DNA of 64,000 bases from Gemmatimonadetes bacterium bin94 (GTDB lineage Bacteria; Gemmatimonadota; Gemmatimonadetes; Longimicrobiales; Gaopeijiaceae): assembly GCA_002238865.1 (NCBI GenBank), contig MPNE01000011.1, positions 39,151 to 103,150 of the forward strand. The letters are read 5' to 3'. How positions within the stretch are numbered: the stretch's first letter is position 1; each line of letters starts with the position of its first letter. The position numbers and the translations under genes are program-made. Positions 28,915 to 38,600 of the stretch are shown here, one piece after another. The notes beneath the pieces are model-generated. The model ran no database searches. It had not been told where the DNA came from and saw only the letters and a program-made list of their open reading frames with translations.

Positions 28915-31050
28915 ATGTTCGCCCAACACCGCTTTCCGACTACAGGCCGGGGCCTGCGCATCCGACCGCGCTTCGGCTTCTTCCTCCCGTTTGCCGCGGT
29001 GGTCCTCGCCTTGCCCCCCGGGTTGGCAGCCCAGGACGCGCGGGCAGCGGGCGGGAGGCCCGTCGAGCTCGAGGACTACTACCGGCTGAAGGGTGTCGGC
29101 AGTCCGGCCCTCTCCCCCGATGGATCGCGCGTCGCATACGTCGTCACCTCGGTTCTGGAGGAAGAGAACCGGCGGCACAGCGAGGTGTGGCTGGCCAACG
29201 CGGACGGGTCGGGAGAACCGGTGATGATATCGAGTCCCGGCGTCGACGCGTCGTCTCCGCAGTGGAATCCGGACGGCAGTCTGCTGAGCTTTGTCGCGGA
29301 AGGTCGTGTGTTCGTCCGCGCGGACGAACTCCCCGGGGAGCCCTTCCGGATCGACGGGCTGAGCGGCTCCCCGGTCTTCAGCCCCGATGGGGCCTGGATT
29401 GCCTTTACCGCGGCAGTGGCCATGCCCCCCGGGCCGGATCCCGTCTACGCGTCGGACTTCGAGCGCCGGGTCGCCGAGCGCTTCGACGGACGCGACTTCG
29501 ACTGGATGAACTACCGCTTCGACCGGCGCGGGTACCTGTCCGATCCGCGTGATCCGCGGGCGACGCCCCCTCGTGAGATCCATTTGATCCCCGCCGGGGG
29601 AGGCGAACCCCGGTTGCTTACGGAGCTGGGGGTGAATGCCGGGGGGTTGGCGTGGAGTCCCGATGGCGCGCGGCTGGCCTTCACCGCGGATGCGAGCCAG
29701 CGCGACGAACACAGCTACGAGCGTTCGGACCTGTGGACGGTGGATCTCGACGGGACCGTCACCCGCCTTACGGATGACGAGTACAACTACTCCTCGCCGG
29801 CGTGGTCTCCCGATGGCGACCGCATCGTGGTTCGGGGCAACGAGGGCCTCGACGTGATCATCCGCGAAAAGCGGGACAGGGGTGCGTCCACCGAACTGTT
29901 CACGTTCGACGCGGCGGACGGCACACGGATCGGGAACCTCACCGCCGAGTGGGATCTGATCCCCGGAAGTGGGACCTGGTCGCCTGACGGGAGGCTTGTC
30001 TACTTCTCCGCGGGCATCGGGGGAAACACACACCTCTTCCGGGTTCCGGCCGGGGGCGGCGCGGTCGAGCAGGTCACCACCGGCGACCGTCGCCTGGGCG
30101 GCCTTTCCTTTTCCGCCGACTTCTCCCGGGTCGCCTTCACGGCGACCGACCCGGTTCACCCCCGGGACATTTGGGTCGCGCGGGTCGACGGTGATGACGA
30201 GACCCGGATCACCGACGTGAACGGCCCGCTGTTGGCCGATCTGGACCTTGCGATCCCCGAAAACCTGCGTTTCCAGAGCCCGGACGGCACGGAAGTCGAG
30301 GGCTGGATCCTGCCCGGCCGGGGATACGGCGAAGGGGACTCCCGGGCCGGCTTCCCGATGATCCTCCTCATGCACGGAGGGCCGCACGGCGCCTACGGCA
30401 ACGACTTCTCCTTCGACCGCCAGCTTCTGGCCGCGCAGGGGTACATGGTGCTCTACACCAACCCGCGCGCCTCGACCGGCTACGGCGAGGACTTCCGCTG
30501 GGGCACCTGGGGCGGGTGGGGCTTCAACGACTACGACGACGTCATGGCCGGGGTCGACCACGCAATAGCGAACTACGACATCGACACGACCCGGATGGGC
30601 GTTACCGGCTACTCCTACGGTGGCTACCTGACCAACTGGGTCATCACCCAGACCGACCGCTTTGCGGCGGCTGTCGCGGGGGCGGGGATCTCCAACTGGG
30701 TGAGCGACTACGGCGTCGCGGACATCCCGCGCACCAAGGAGAGCGAGTTCTACGGGCCTCCATGGGAGGAGCGCGGACTCGAGAATCTGCTCCGCTCGTC
30801 TCCACTGATCTACGCGAAGGGGGTGACGACGCCCACGATGTTCGTCCACGGTGAATTGGACTACCGCGTGCCGATCGAAGAGGCGGAACAGATGTACGTG
30901 GCGCTCCGCAAGCAGCAGGTCCCCGCCAGGTTCGTGCGCTATCCGGAGTCGTACCACGGCGGCTGGACCCCGTGGCGGACCGTGCATCGGACATGGGTGC
31001 AGCTGGAATGGTGGTCCGAGTGGCTGAGCAAGCGTCCCGCGTCCGATTAA
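28915..31050 (+). CDS. Exported S9 family peptidase (S9C type)
   Basis: The product has 711 residues with a signal peptide (FFLPFAAVVLALPPGLAAQ). A TolB-like propeller (SPDGSRVAYV, SPDGAWIAF, SPDGARLAF) precedes the hydrolase domain. The catalytic triad is complete: Ser567 in GYSYGG, Asp649 in HGELDYRVP and His681 in ESYHGGW. It also has HGGPHGAYGNDF and NPRASTGYG, typical of acylaminoacyl or dipeptidyl peptidases. The ATG at 28915 has AGG 7 bases upstream. The gamma-glutamyltransferase-like gene starts 10 bases after the stop, so they form an operon. Confidence 0.88.
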   Translation: MFAQHRFPTTGRGLRIRPRFGFFLPFAAVVLALPPGLAAQDARAAGGRPVELEDYYRLKGVGSPALSPDGSRVAYVVTSVLEEENRRHSEVWLANADGSGEPVMISSPGVDASSPQWNPDGSLLSFVAEGRVFVRADELPGEPFRIDGLSGSPVFSPDGAWIAFTAAVAMPPGPDPVYASDFERRVAERFDGRDFDWMNYRFDRRGYLSDPRDPRATPPREIHLIPAGGGEPRLLTELGVNAGGLAWSPDGARLAFTADASQRDEHSYERSDLWTVDLDGTVTRLTDDEYNYSSPAWSPDGDRIVVRGNEGLDVIIREKRDRGASTELFTFDAADGTRIGNLTAEWDLIPGSGTWSPDGRLVYFSAGIGGNTHLFRVPAGGGAVEQVTTGDRRLGGLSFSADFSRVAFTATDPVHPRDIWVARVDGDDETRITDVNGPLLADLDLAIPENLRFQSPDGTEVEGWILPGRGYGEGDSRAGFPMILLMHGGPHGAYGNDFSFDRQLLAAQGYMVLYTNPRASTGYGEDFRWGTWGGWGFNDYDDVMAGVDHAIANYDIDTTRMGVTGYSYGGYLTNWVITQTDRFAAAVAGAGISNWVSDYGVADIPRTKESEFYGPPWEERGLENLLRSSPLIYAKGVTTPTMFVHGELDYRVPIEEAEQMYVALRKQQVPARFVRYPESYHGGWTPWRTVHRTWVQLEWWSEWLSKRPASD

Positions 31051-31060
31051 GAGTGCGCCG

Positions 31061-32866
31061 ATGAGGCATGCATCCGAATTCCTGCCGAGACCACGGTTGG
31101 CCCGGCTCGCCGTGTTGGCCTCCGTGGTCCTGCTTGCATGCTCCGAAATGCCCGGGGTGAGAGCTGCCGACCTGTCGCCCGACACATGGGCCGAGGACTA
31201 CGACAGCTTCATGGCGGCGCAGCTCGTGGACCGGACCGAGGCCGGCGTCGCGACCGGGAGGAATGGCGCGGTGACCGTGGCGTACAACGGCCTCGCGGCG
31301 CGCGCCGGACTGGAAGCGCTCAGGCAGGGCGGCGGCGCGATCGACGCAGCGCTCACGGCGGCTCTGACCCAGGTCACCCTCACCGCGGGCGCCCCGATCA
31401 GCTACTTCGGCATCATGTCGCTGGTGTACTACGACGCGGAAACGGACGAGGTGCACACCATGAACGCGGAGTGGAACACCGTGCTCGGCGAGGACGACCC
31501 GCTGTCGATCCCGGGCGGTATCGACCTGTCGACGCCGGGCGGCATGTACGGGACGGAGGTGGGCGGCCGCACCGCGCTCGTCGGCGGCTTCATGAAGGGC
31601 GTCGGGGCGGCCCATGACCGGTTCGGGCGGCTGCCGTGGGGCGAGATCTTCAAGCCCGCCATCCATGTGGCCGAGCACGGCTTCCCGGTGTCGAAGAAGA
31701 TGGCCGGCTACTGGAGCATCCGGGCGCCCGATCTGGCGCGGCTGCCGGAGACCCGGGCCACCTTCCTCAAGGAGGACGGGTCGGCCTACGCCGAGAACGA
31801 TGTGTTCGCCCAGCCCGCCCTTGCGGCGACGCTCCAGGCGGTGGCCGAGCAGGGGACCGACTACATGTACCGCGGCCCCTGGGCCGAGAGGGCGGCGGCG
31901 GCGGTACAGGCCGACGGCGGCCGAATGACCGTCGAAGACCTTGCCGCCTACGAAGTGTTGTGGGACGAGCCGCTGGTCGCCGATCTGGGCGGTGGCTACA
32001 CCGTCTACACCAACCCGCCGCCCAACGCCGGCGGCGTGGCCCTGATCGAGGCGCAGCGGCTCGCGGAGGCTGCGGGCCTGCTCGGCGAGGGGCACTGGAC
32101 CGAGTCGCCGGACGGGCTGCGCAGTGCACTTGATGTCACACGCAACTACATACTGGATTTTCTGCCTCCGGAGACCATGAGCGCCTTGCTCGGCTCCGAT
32201 TTCACGACCGAGACACGGCTTTCGCCCGAACACGCGGAGGCGCTGTGGGCGTTCATGGAAGACGGGATGCCTATCGGGGCCTGGGCCCCGGCTTCCTCGG
32301 GGCACTCCGACGATGTGGTCGCGATCGACGCGGACGGGAACATCGCGGCGATCACGCACAGCATCAACGCGGTGCTCTGGGGGAAGACGGCGATCGTGGT
32401 GGACGGGATCACGATCGGTGACCCGGCGTCGTTCCAGCAGCAGCAGATCGCGAGGATCGAGCCCGGCAGCCGCCTTCCCGCGCCGACCGAGACGGGCATC
32501 CTGTTTCACGATGGGCGCCCCGTGCTCGGCTTCGCCTCCATGGGATCGGGCCTCCATCACCGCACATTCCAGGGACTCCTCAACGTCATGCAGCACGGCA
32601 TGACGGTCGATGAAGCGATCAACACGCCCGACTTCTTCATGCCCAATGCCGACCCCGTGACCGGTCAGCTCACCTTCCGTGTGCCGGCGGGCGGGTTCCC
32701 ACGGGAAGTCCTCGACGGAACCGGCTATGCCTACGAGGAGATCGACCCGGCGGAGGCGCGTCTCGCGGGGGAGGGGCTTTGGGTCGCAGTCAGCCGGGAT
32801 CCCGACACGGGGGAACTGCGGGCGGCCTCGCACAACCGGAACAACAGCGCGGCGGTGGCGTGGTAG
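31061..32866 (+). CDS. Gamma-glutamyltransferase-family protein with altered active site
   Basis: The product has 601 residues with an exported N-terminus (AVLASVVLLACSE, possible lipobox). Overall it is a gamma-glutamyltransferase: GGGAIDAALTAAL, MNAEWNTVLGED, GGFMKGVGAAHDRFGRLPW, and AIDADGNIAAITHSIN in the small-subunit region. At the autoprocessing site, where the family has TTH before VVDxDGN, this protein has Ser416-Asp-Asp. The later PLSSMSP and GSPGG motifs are also missing (SMGSGLHHR instead). It may use Ser, may not mature, or may have a new substrate. It is probably secreted and works with the upstream peptidase. Confidence 0.82.
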   Translation: MRHASEFLPRPRLARLAVLASVVLLACSEMPGVRAADLSPDTWAEDYDSFMAAQLVDRTEAGVATGRNGAVTVAYNGLAARAGLEALRQGGGAIDAALTAALTQVTLTAGAPISYFGIMSLVYYDAETDEVHTMNAEWNTVLGEDDPLSIPGGIDLSTPGGMYGTEVGGRTALVGGFMKGVGAAHDRFGRLPWGEIFKPAIHVAEHGFPVSKKMAGYWSIRAPDLARLPETRATFLKEDGSAYAENDVFAQPALAATLQAVAEQGTDYMYRGPWAERAAAAVQADGGRMTVEDLAAYEVLWDEPLVADLGGGYTVYTNPPPNAGGVALIEAQRLAEAAGLLGEGHWTESPDGLRSALDVTRNYILDFLPPETMSALLGSDFTTETRLSPEHAEALWAFMEDGMPIGAWAPASSGHSDDVVAIDADGNIAAITHSINAVLWGKTAIVVDGITIGDPASFQQQQIARIEPGSRLPAPTETGILFHDGRPVLGFASMGSGLHHRTFQGLLNVMQHGMTVDEAINTPDFFMPNADPVTGQLTFRVPAGGFPREVLDGTGYAYEEIDPAEARLAGEGLWVAVSRDPDTGELRAASHNRNNSAAVAW

Positions 32867-33895
32867 CTACGGCGATGTACCCACTCTGACCGCGCCGCGC
32901 AGCACGTGCATCGGACGGACCCGACCGGCCGCCGCGGCCCAGTCGAAAGGCCAGCTTCCGGTGCTCCCGGCGTCCAGCTTCACGCGGCGTATCCCGTTCA
33001 GCGTCAGGGGCTCGCCCGGCCTGAGAAGAGCTGGACCCGTGACTTCATACAGCCACGCGGACCCGGATTGCGCCGAGGTGACCTGATAGGCGTCAGCCTC
33101 GATCGTGACGGCCACCCCCTCGTCGAGCCCCAGACCGACAACGGGGCCCTCGGCGCGATCCGCGAGGAAACGCGCGAGGAAAACGAGGAGACGGCCTTCG
33201 CGCTGACGGTCCTGGAAGTGGCTGTCGACCAGGACACCGCTCAATTCGGGCTGTGCGAAGGCGGATCTGGAGACGCTGACCTTGCGATGCATGGGATCGG
33301 CGAGCGCTTCAACCGAGGTGACCGTCCCATGCTGCGCGTCGAACGCGGCTTCTCCCAGCGAGACCGCACCCGCACTGATCCCTCCCATCGCGGCGCCCCG
33401 TTCGGCGACCTCGGCAAGGGCGGTGTGCAGTGCAGGGGGCCAGCGGCCCAGATAGTTCCACTGATTGCCTCCCGCAATCCAGACCGCCTCGGCTCTGCCA
33501 AGCCGGCAGAGAACGGCGGGGTCGTCGCCCGAAAAGGGGTCGTTGGTGCGGATCGTGACCAGTGTCGCCGGGGTGGAACTGGCCGTCAGCCCGGCCGTGA
33601 AGTACTCGATATAGCTGGTAAGGGAGCCGCTGGTGCGAAGGACCACGACGTCGCCGGAGACAGCGGCCCCGACGAACAATCTGGTGGCCTCGACCTCTTC
33701 CCGGCCGCCGCCCATCAGGACAAGACGCCGCAGCGGGAGCCGCTTGGTGTCGGCGCCGGTGCCGGGAAGGCCGCCGATGTCGATGCCCTCGCCCGGAGCG
33801 GGGCAGCGATCGACAGGCTCGAGGTCGCGAGGGGGCTCGGTGAGGGGAGCGCTGCAGGCCGTCAGGAAAAAGAGGACGGCGCCGAGCCTGGACAC
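32867..33895 (-). CDS. Cyanophycinase-like S51 family lipoprotein
   Basis: The product has 342 residues. The start at GTG 33895 (AGGA 6 bases upstream) gives a lipoprotein signal with lipobox LTAC. The S51 fold is supported by GGGREEVEATRLF, WIAGGNQWNYLG, the nucleophile Ser174 in GGISAGAVSLG, and DSHFQDRQREGRL near the catalytic region. Cyanophycinases and peptidase E cut Asp-containing peptides. The export and the peptidase surroundings suggest a role in processing external peptides. It converges on the gamma-glutamyltransferase homologue with no gap. Confidence 0.8.
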   Translation of the reverse strand: MSRLGAVLFFLTACSAPLTEPPRDLEPVDRCPAPGEGIDIGGLPGTGADTKRLPLRRLVLMGGGREEVEATRLFVGAAVSGDVVVLRTSGSLTSYIEYFTAGLTASSTPATLVTIRTNDPFSGDDPAVLCRLGRAEAVWIAGGNQWNYLGRWPPALHTALAEVAERGAAMGGISAGAVSLGEAAFDAQHGTVTSVEALADPMHRKVSVSRSAFAQPELSGVLVDSHFQDRQREGRLLVFLARFLADRAEGPVVGLGLDEGVAVTIEADAYQVTSAQSGSAWLYEVTGPALLRPGEPLTLNGIRRVKLDAGSTGSWPFDWAAAAGRVRPMHVLRGAVRVGTSP

Positions 33896-33903
33896 GGGTA
33901 TCC

Positions 33904-34290
33904 TCAGACGAGCCTGCCGTCCCTGCGCAGCTTCCTCACCACCGCCCACCCCAGGGCCTGCGTCACGCTGACCGCCACCGCTGCACGAACGACGTTCCCG
34001 TAGACCGGGACCCAGCGCAGCACCAGGTTCGCGCCGCCCTTGCCGACCATCGTTCCCAGGGTGGCGTAGAGGGTCGACCTCACGGCGGCGTCGGTCCAGT
34101 GGACCTCGAACTCATCGGCGAGAGCGGTAATCATGGCCACCTGGACGGGCGCGATCGCCACGGAATCCGAACCTGGAACGACTGTCGCCGCCGCGGCAGT
34201 TGCGGCTGCGGCCGAAGCCGTGTGAATGATTGCCGAACAGCGCTTGTCCTGGTCCGGGATGTACCGTCTGAATTCTTCCTTGAGCTTCAT
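33904..34290 (-). CDS. DUF697-like small membrane-associated protein
   Basis: The product has 128 residues. It matches the DUF697 pattern: CSAIIHTASAAAATA, a PGSD turn, APVQVAMITALADEF, and VPVYGNVVRAAVAVSVTQALGWAVV. DUF697 segments form Ala-rich helices often linked to GTPases, but this one stands alone. Cellular role unknown. The cyanophycinase-like gene starts 8 bases after its stop, so the two are probably co-transcribed. Confidence 0.65.
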   Translation of the reverse strand: MKLKEEFRRYIPDQDKRCSAIIHTASAAAATAAAATVVPGSDSVAIAPVQVAMITALADEFEVHWTDAAVRSTLYATLGTMVGKGGANLVLRWVPVYGNVVRAAVAVSVTQALGWAVVRKLRRDGRLV

Positions 34291-34412
34291 TCACCCGTTC
34301 CCTTCGCTTGTGCCAGCCAACGATTCCCTGCTCCGAACATCCGCTACAATCAGCCTATTGCAATGTACGCAGTGCGCACGGTTGGTGTTCCGATGCCAGG
34401 GACATCGTGCCG

Positions 34413-35648
34413 TCAATAGGCGTGGACCTGAAAGTCCTCCACACCCATTTCGTCGCGCTGCACCAGGGCGAAGAGTTCGACGCCGACGGCCAGCACTTCG
34501 GCGCCTGAAGGAAGGTCGATCCGGCCTTTGAGCCGCCCGTCGGGTCCGATCACGAGCCATGCCCTTTCCTCGTCGCCCGGGTGAGCAAAGAGGCCGATCC
34601 ACACCATCTCGGCAGGACCCAGGATGGCCGTCTGGAAGGCCGGAAACGTCTCGTTGTAGGGGATCTCCTCCACGATCTTCACGAATTCAGGTGGCAGTCC
34701 CGCCGATTGGGCGAGTTGCTCCGACCGCCATTCACTGACGTCACCGTCGCTGACCTCGCCGCCACCACCGCTGCCATGGATCCGCCGGGTCCGCCGCCCA
34801 TCCGCGCGGTAGACCGAAAGATCGAGCGATCCGGTCTCTCCGACGATGGCTCGATCCCCGAGGCCGGACGCCACCACGCCGAGGCCGAATCCTACGTCGA
34901 ACCGGGTCGCGCCGCCCCCGGGGATCTCGGCGTAGCTGCGCTCGGTGGCTGGCAGGAGGGTCAGGGTGTCCGGGTTGGCCTCGGGCTGCGGGAACCTCAT
35001 CAGCGGCGTCGTGTCCCTCCTGACTCCGCCTGGGTAGAAGGTCCGTGAATCTCCCACGATGGCCAGCGTCTCTCCGTCGGACCCTCGAGCGAGCGGCTTG
35101 AGGTCCCAGATGCTGCTCTCCGACCCGAACGACCACGATGTGACGAAGTTGCCCGCTTCCGTGAATTCACTCATCCGCCCCATTCGGGCGTCGTACACCA
35201 GAAAGCCGTCGCCGGTTTTCAGCAGGGTGGTGATTTCGCCGAACTCGCCCGGACCTTCTCCGGAGCGCCCTGCGCGTTTGGTCAGCGAGCCGTCGTCGGC
35301 AAGGAGCAGCACCTCGCCAGCACCGGAATTGGCCAGCGCCACCTCCCCGCCATCGAGAAAAAGGGCGGCCGTGGCCCGGAAGAGTTCGACGCCGACCTGC
35401 CGTGTGGAAAACACGAGGGTCGAGGTCAGCCGCGGCGGAGACAGGTCCTCAACCCGGCCCAGGGCCACCGTCGTCACGCCTCCCGAGTCGGTGACCTCGA
35501 CCCCGGAGGTGGCCGTGTCGGTGTGGGTGCCGGCGTCCTGATTGCACGAGGCCGTGGCCAACACGAGACCGCATAGAGAGAGTGCGACAAGCCGGACGAG
35601 AACGGTGCCGAATTGGCGGTCTACTTCCAGCTTGGCTCGGATGTCCAT
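34413..35648 (-). CDS. Six-bladed beta-propeller lipoprotein (second copy)
   Basis: The product has 411 residues with a lipoprotein signal and lipobox TASC. The blade GRSGEGPGEFGEITTLL matches the same type as the propeller lipoprotein at 26866; other blades are at GAGEVLLLADDGSLTKRAG and GSLDLSVYRADGRRTRRI. It probably binds proteins or ligands at the outer membrane. The ATG at 35648 is 4 bases after the stop of the VPS10-like gene and has no clear ribosome site of its own, so coupling is likely. Confidence 0.78.
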   Translation of the reverse strand: MDIRAKLEVDRQFGTVLVRLVALSLCGLVLATASCNQDAGTHTDTATSGVEVTDSGGVTTVALGRVEDLSPPRLTSTLVFSTRQVGVELFRATAALFLDGGEVALANSGAGEVLLLADDGSLTKRAGRSGEGPGEFGEITTLLKTGDGFLVYDARMGRMSEFTEAGNFVTSWSFGSESSIWDLKPLARGSDGETLAIVGDSRTFYPGGVRRDTTPLMRFPQPEANPDTLTLLPATERSYAEIPGGGATRFDVGFGLGVVASGLGDRAIVGETGSLDLSVYRADGRRTRRIHGSGGGGEVSDGDVSEWRSEQLAQSAGLPPEFVKIVEEIPYNETFPAFQTAILGPAEMVWIGLFAHPGDEERAWLVIGPDGRLKGRIDLPSGAEVLAVGVELFALVQRDEMGVEDFQVHAY

Positions 35649-35652
35649 GGTG

Positions 35653-38600
35653 TCAACTTACGATCCGCCCCCGCCGCGGCAACACCACGGCCGGCAGGCC
35701 CAGCAGCTCCACGGCCTCGTTGAAGCGTCGCAGTTCGTTCTCCAGGAGGTCGAGGTAGCGGCTCCGCACGCCGTCCCACTCTTCCAGAAGGTCGTCGAGC
35801 CGCTCCATCGTGCCTGGTTGGGGGGCCCCCTCGGCGCCGCCCGATATGTAGCCGTCCGTTCCGGTCACGCGCCCGTACAGCTCGATCCACTGATTGTCGA
35901 GACGGGGCGCGAAACGGATCGGATCCTGGCCGGAACGGTTTTTCGTCTGCATGAGGTCTTCGGTCACGCCCGTCGACTTCTCGTTCAGGGTGTCGGCGAG
36001 GGCCTGCAGGCCGTCCGCCTGCTCGGCCGAGCGCGCCCGTTCCATGACCGCCTCGACCTGCGCGCGGATGGCGGCGAGGTCGTCGATGGCGCGGGTGATC
36101 GAGTTGATCGAGTCGCGCGCCAGCATCGCGATCCGGAACTGTTCCTGGTAGCTGGCGATCGTGACTTCGGGGATACGCGGGTCAGGGAGGAGTTCGAAGG
36201 CCCGTTCGGCCACGGTCTCGCCGACGGTCATGCGCACCGTGTAGGTGCCCGGAGGCGCCGTGACCCCGCCCGTGTACCCCCACTGAACGGCGCCCTCCGG
36301 GAGTTCCGGCCCCTCGTACTGAAGGGCCCACGCGATCCGGTTCAGCCCAGCCGTGTTCGGGGCAGGCTCGCCGTCCGCTTCCTCGGCCGTCGTGGAGTCC
36401 GACGAGAAGGTGCGGACCACCTGCCCACCGGGATCGATCACCTCGACGAGAATATCCCCTTCGGGTTCTTCCGCCAGGTAGTAGTGGATCTGCGCGCCGG
36501 CCGGCGGCGGATCGGGATTGAGCTCGGACAGGCCGGCCGGGCCGATGTTGGTCAGCCGCCGCACGTCCCTCGGCGCGAACAGGTGGGTCCCCGCGGCGAC
36601 CGCCATCTCGACCTCACGCAGCGGACTGATGTCGTCCATGACCCAGAAGGAGCGTCCCTGCGTGGACAGGATCAGGTCGTCGTGCGCCACCCGCATACCC
36701 GTGACGGGGGTGACGGGCAGGTTGCGCTGGAAGCTCTGCCATGAATCACCCGCGTCGAACGAGACGAAGACGCCGAACTCCGTCCCCGCGAAGAGCAGCC
36801 CCTCGCGCACGGGATCTTCCCGCACGGTCCGCACGGGGTAGTCTGCCGGGATGCCGTCCGCGACGAGGGCCCATGACGCGCCGAAGTCGTCGGTGCGGAA
36901 GACGTAGGGGCGGAAGTCGTCCAGCCGGTAGCGCTGCACGGCTACGTAGGCGAGGCCTGCCCGGTGCGAGGACAGCTCGATCTCGTCCACGGTCCCAAGC
37001 TCCGGCATCCCGGCAGGCGTGACGTCTGTCCAGTTGAGCCCCCCGTCCCTCGTCACATGGATCTTGCCGTCGTCGCTCCCCGCCCAGATCTCGTCCGCGT
37101 CGAACGGCGATTCCGCAATCGAAAACACGACATTGTAGATCTCGACGCCGGTCACGTCGGCGTTGATCGGCCCGCCCGACTGCTCCTGGTGGGCCGGGTT
37201 GTTCGTGGTCAGGTCGGGGCTGATCGTCTCCCAGGTTGCGCCTTCGTCCCGGGAGCGGTTGACGTGCTGCGACCCGTGATAGATCACGTTTGAGTCGTGG
37301 CTGCTGACCAGCATCGGCGAGACCCACTGGAAACGGTGCCGAAGATCCCTGGCAGCCATCCCGAGCTGCAGCTGGGGGTAGAGCATGATGTTGCGCCGCT
37401 GTCCGGACGCCAGGTCGTAGCGGTCCATGACCCCTCCGTAGCAGCCCGCGTAGACGATGTGCGGCCGGTCGGGGTCGAGCGCCACTGGGCCGGTTTCGCA
37501 GCCGCCGACGTTCTGCCAGTGTTCCTTGGGATAGAGGGTGTTGACGTCGGACCAGGCGGGGACCGAGATCGTGGTGTTGTCCTGCTGCGCACCGTAGAGG
37601 CGGTAGGGGAAGCCGTTGTCGACGATCACGTCGTAGAGTTCGGCGGTGGGCTGATTGTAGTAGGTCGACCAGGTCGCGCCGCTGTTCACGGTGACTTGCG
37701 CACCGCCGTCGTCGGCCACCACCATGCGGTCGGGGTCGGCGGGGTGGATCCACAGGTCGTGCACGTCGCCATGAGGAACCGGGATGACGTCGAAGGTCGT
37801 CCCACCGTCGACCGACCTGTACAGGCTGGTGTTGAGCGCGTACACCGTGTTGGGGTCGGCGGGATCGGCCTGCACGTGGGTGTAGTACCAGGCACGCTGG
37901 CGCAGGTTGTTGTCCGAGTTGGTGCGCGTCCACGTGGCGCCACCGTCGTCGGAGCGATACACGCCCCCGTCCGGTTCGGCCTCGATGATCGCCCACACCC
38001 GGTCCGGATCCGCGGGGGAGACGCTCACTCCCACCTTCCCCACGATTCCTTCGGGGAGACCACCGCCCAGCCTGGTCCAGCTGTCGCCGCCGTCCGTCGA
38101 CTTGTAGACGCCGCCCTCTTCGGCACCCGAGATCAGCGCCCACGGTTTGCGCTCCCCGCGCCACATCCCCGCATACAGAATGCGCGGGTTGGTCATGTCC
38201 ATGGTCAGGTCGGACGCGCCCGTGGAGTCGTTCAGCGCCAGCACGTGCTCCCACGTGTCGCCGCCATCCCGCGAGCGGAAGATCCCGCGCTCCGGGTTCT
38301 TCCCGAAGGGGTGGCCCAGCGCCGCCATGTACACGAGGTCGTGGTCGCGCGGGTGCACCTCGATCCGCCCGATCTGCCCCGCTTCCGGCAGTCCGATGAA
38401 GGTCCAGGTGCGGCCCGCGTCCATCGACTTCCACGCACCCCGCCCGGTGGAGGTGTTGCCGCGGATGTCCACGGATCCCTGCCCGACGTAGATCACGTTA
38501 GGGTCCGAATCGGCGACCCTGACCGCCCCGATGGATCCGCCGAAGTACCCGTCGGTGATGTTCTGCCACGACACCCCGTTGTCGGTGGATTCCCAGACGC

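Noticed and set aside
35542..36744. Long open frames antisense to the VPS10-like gene and similar long antisense frames elsewhere
   Set aside because: They mirror the high-GC codon pattern of real genes, have low-complexity Arg/Gly/Pro content and no family match.
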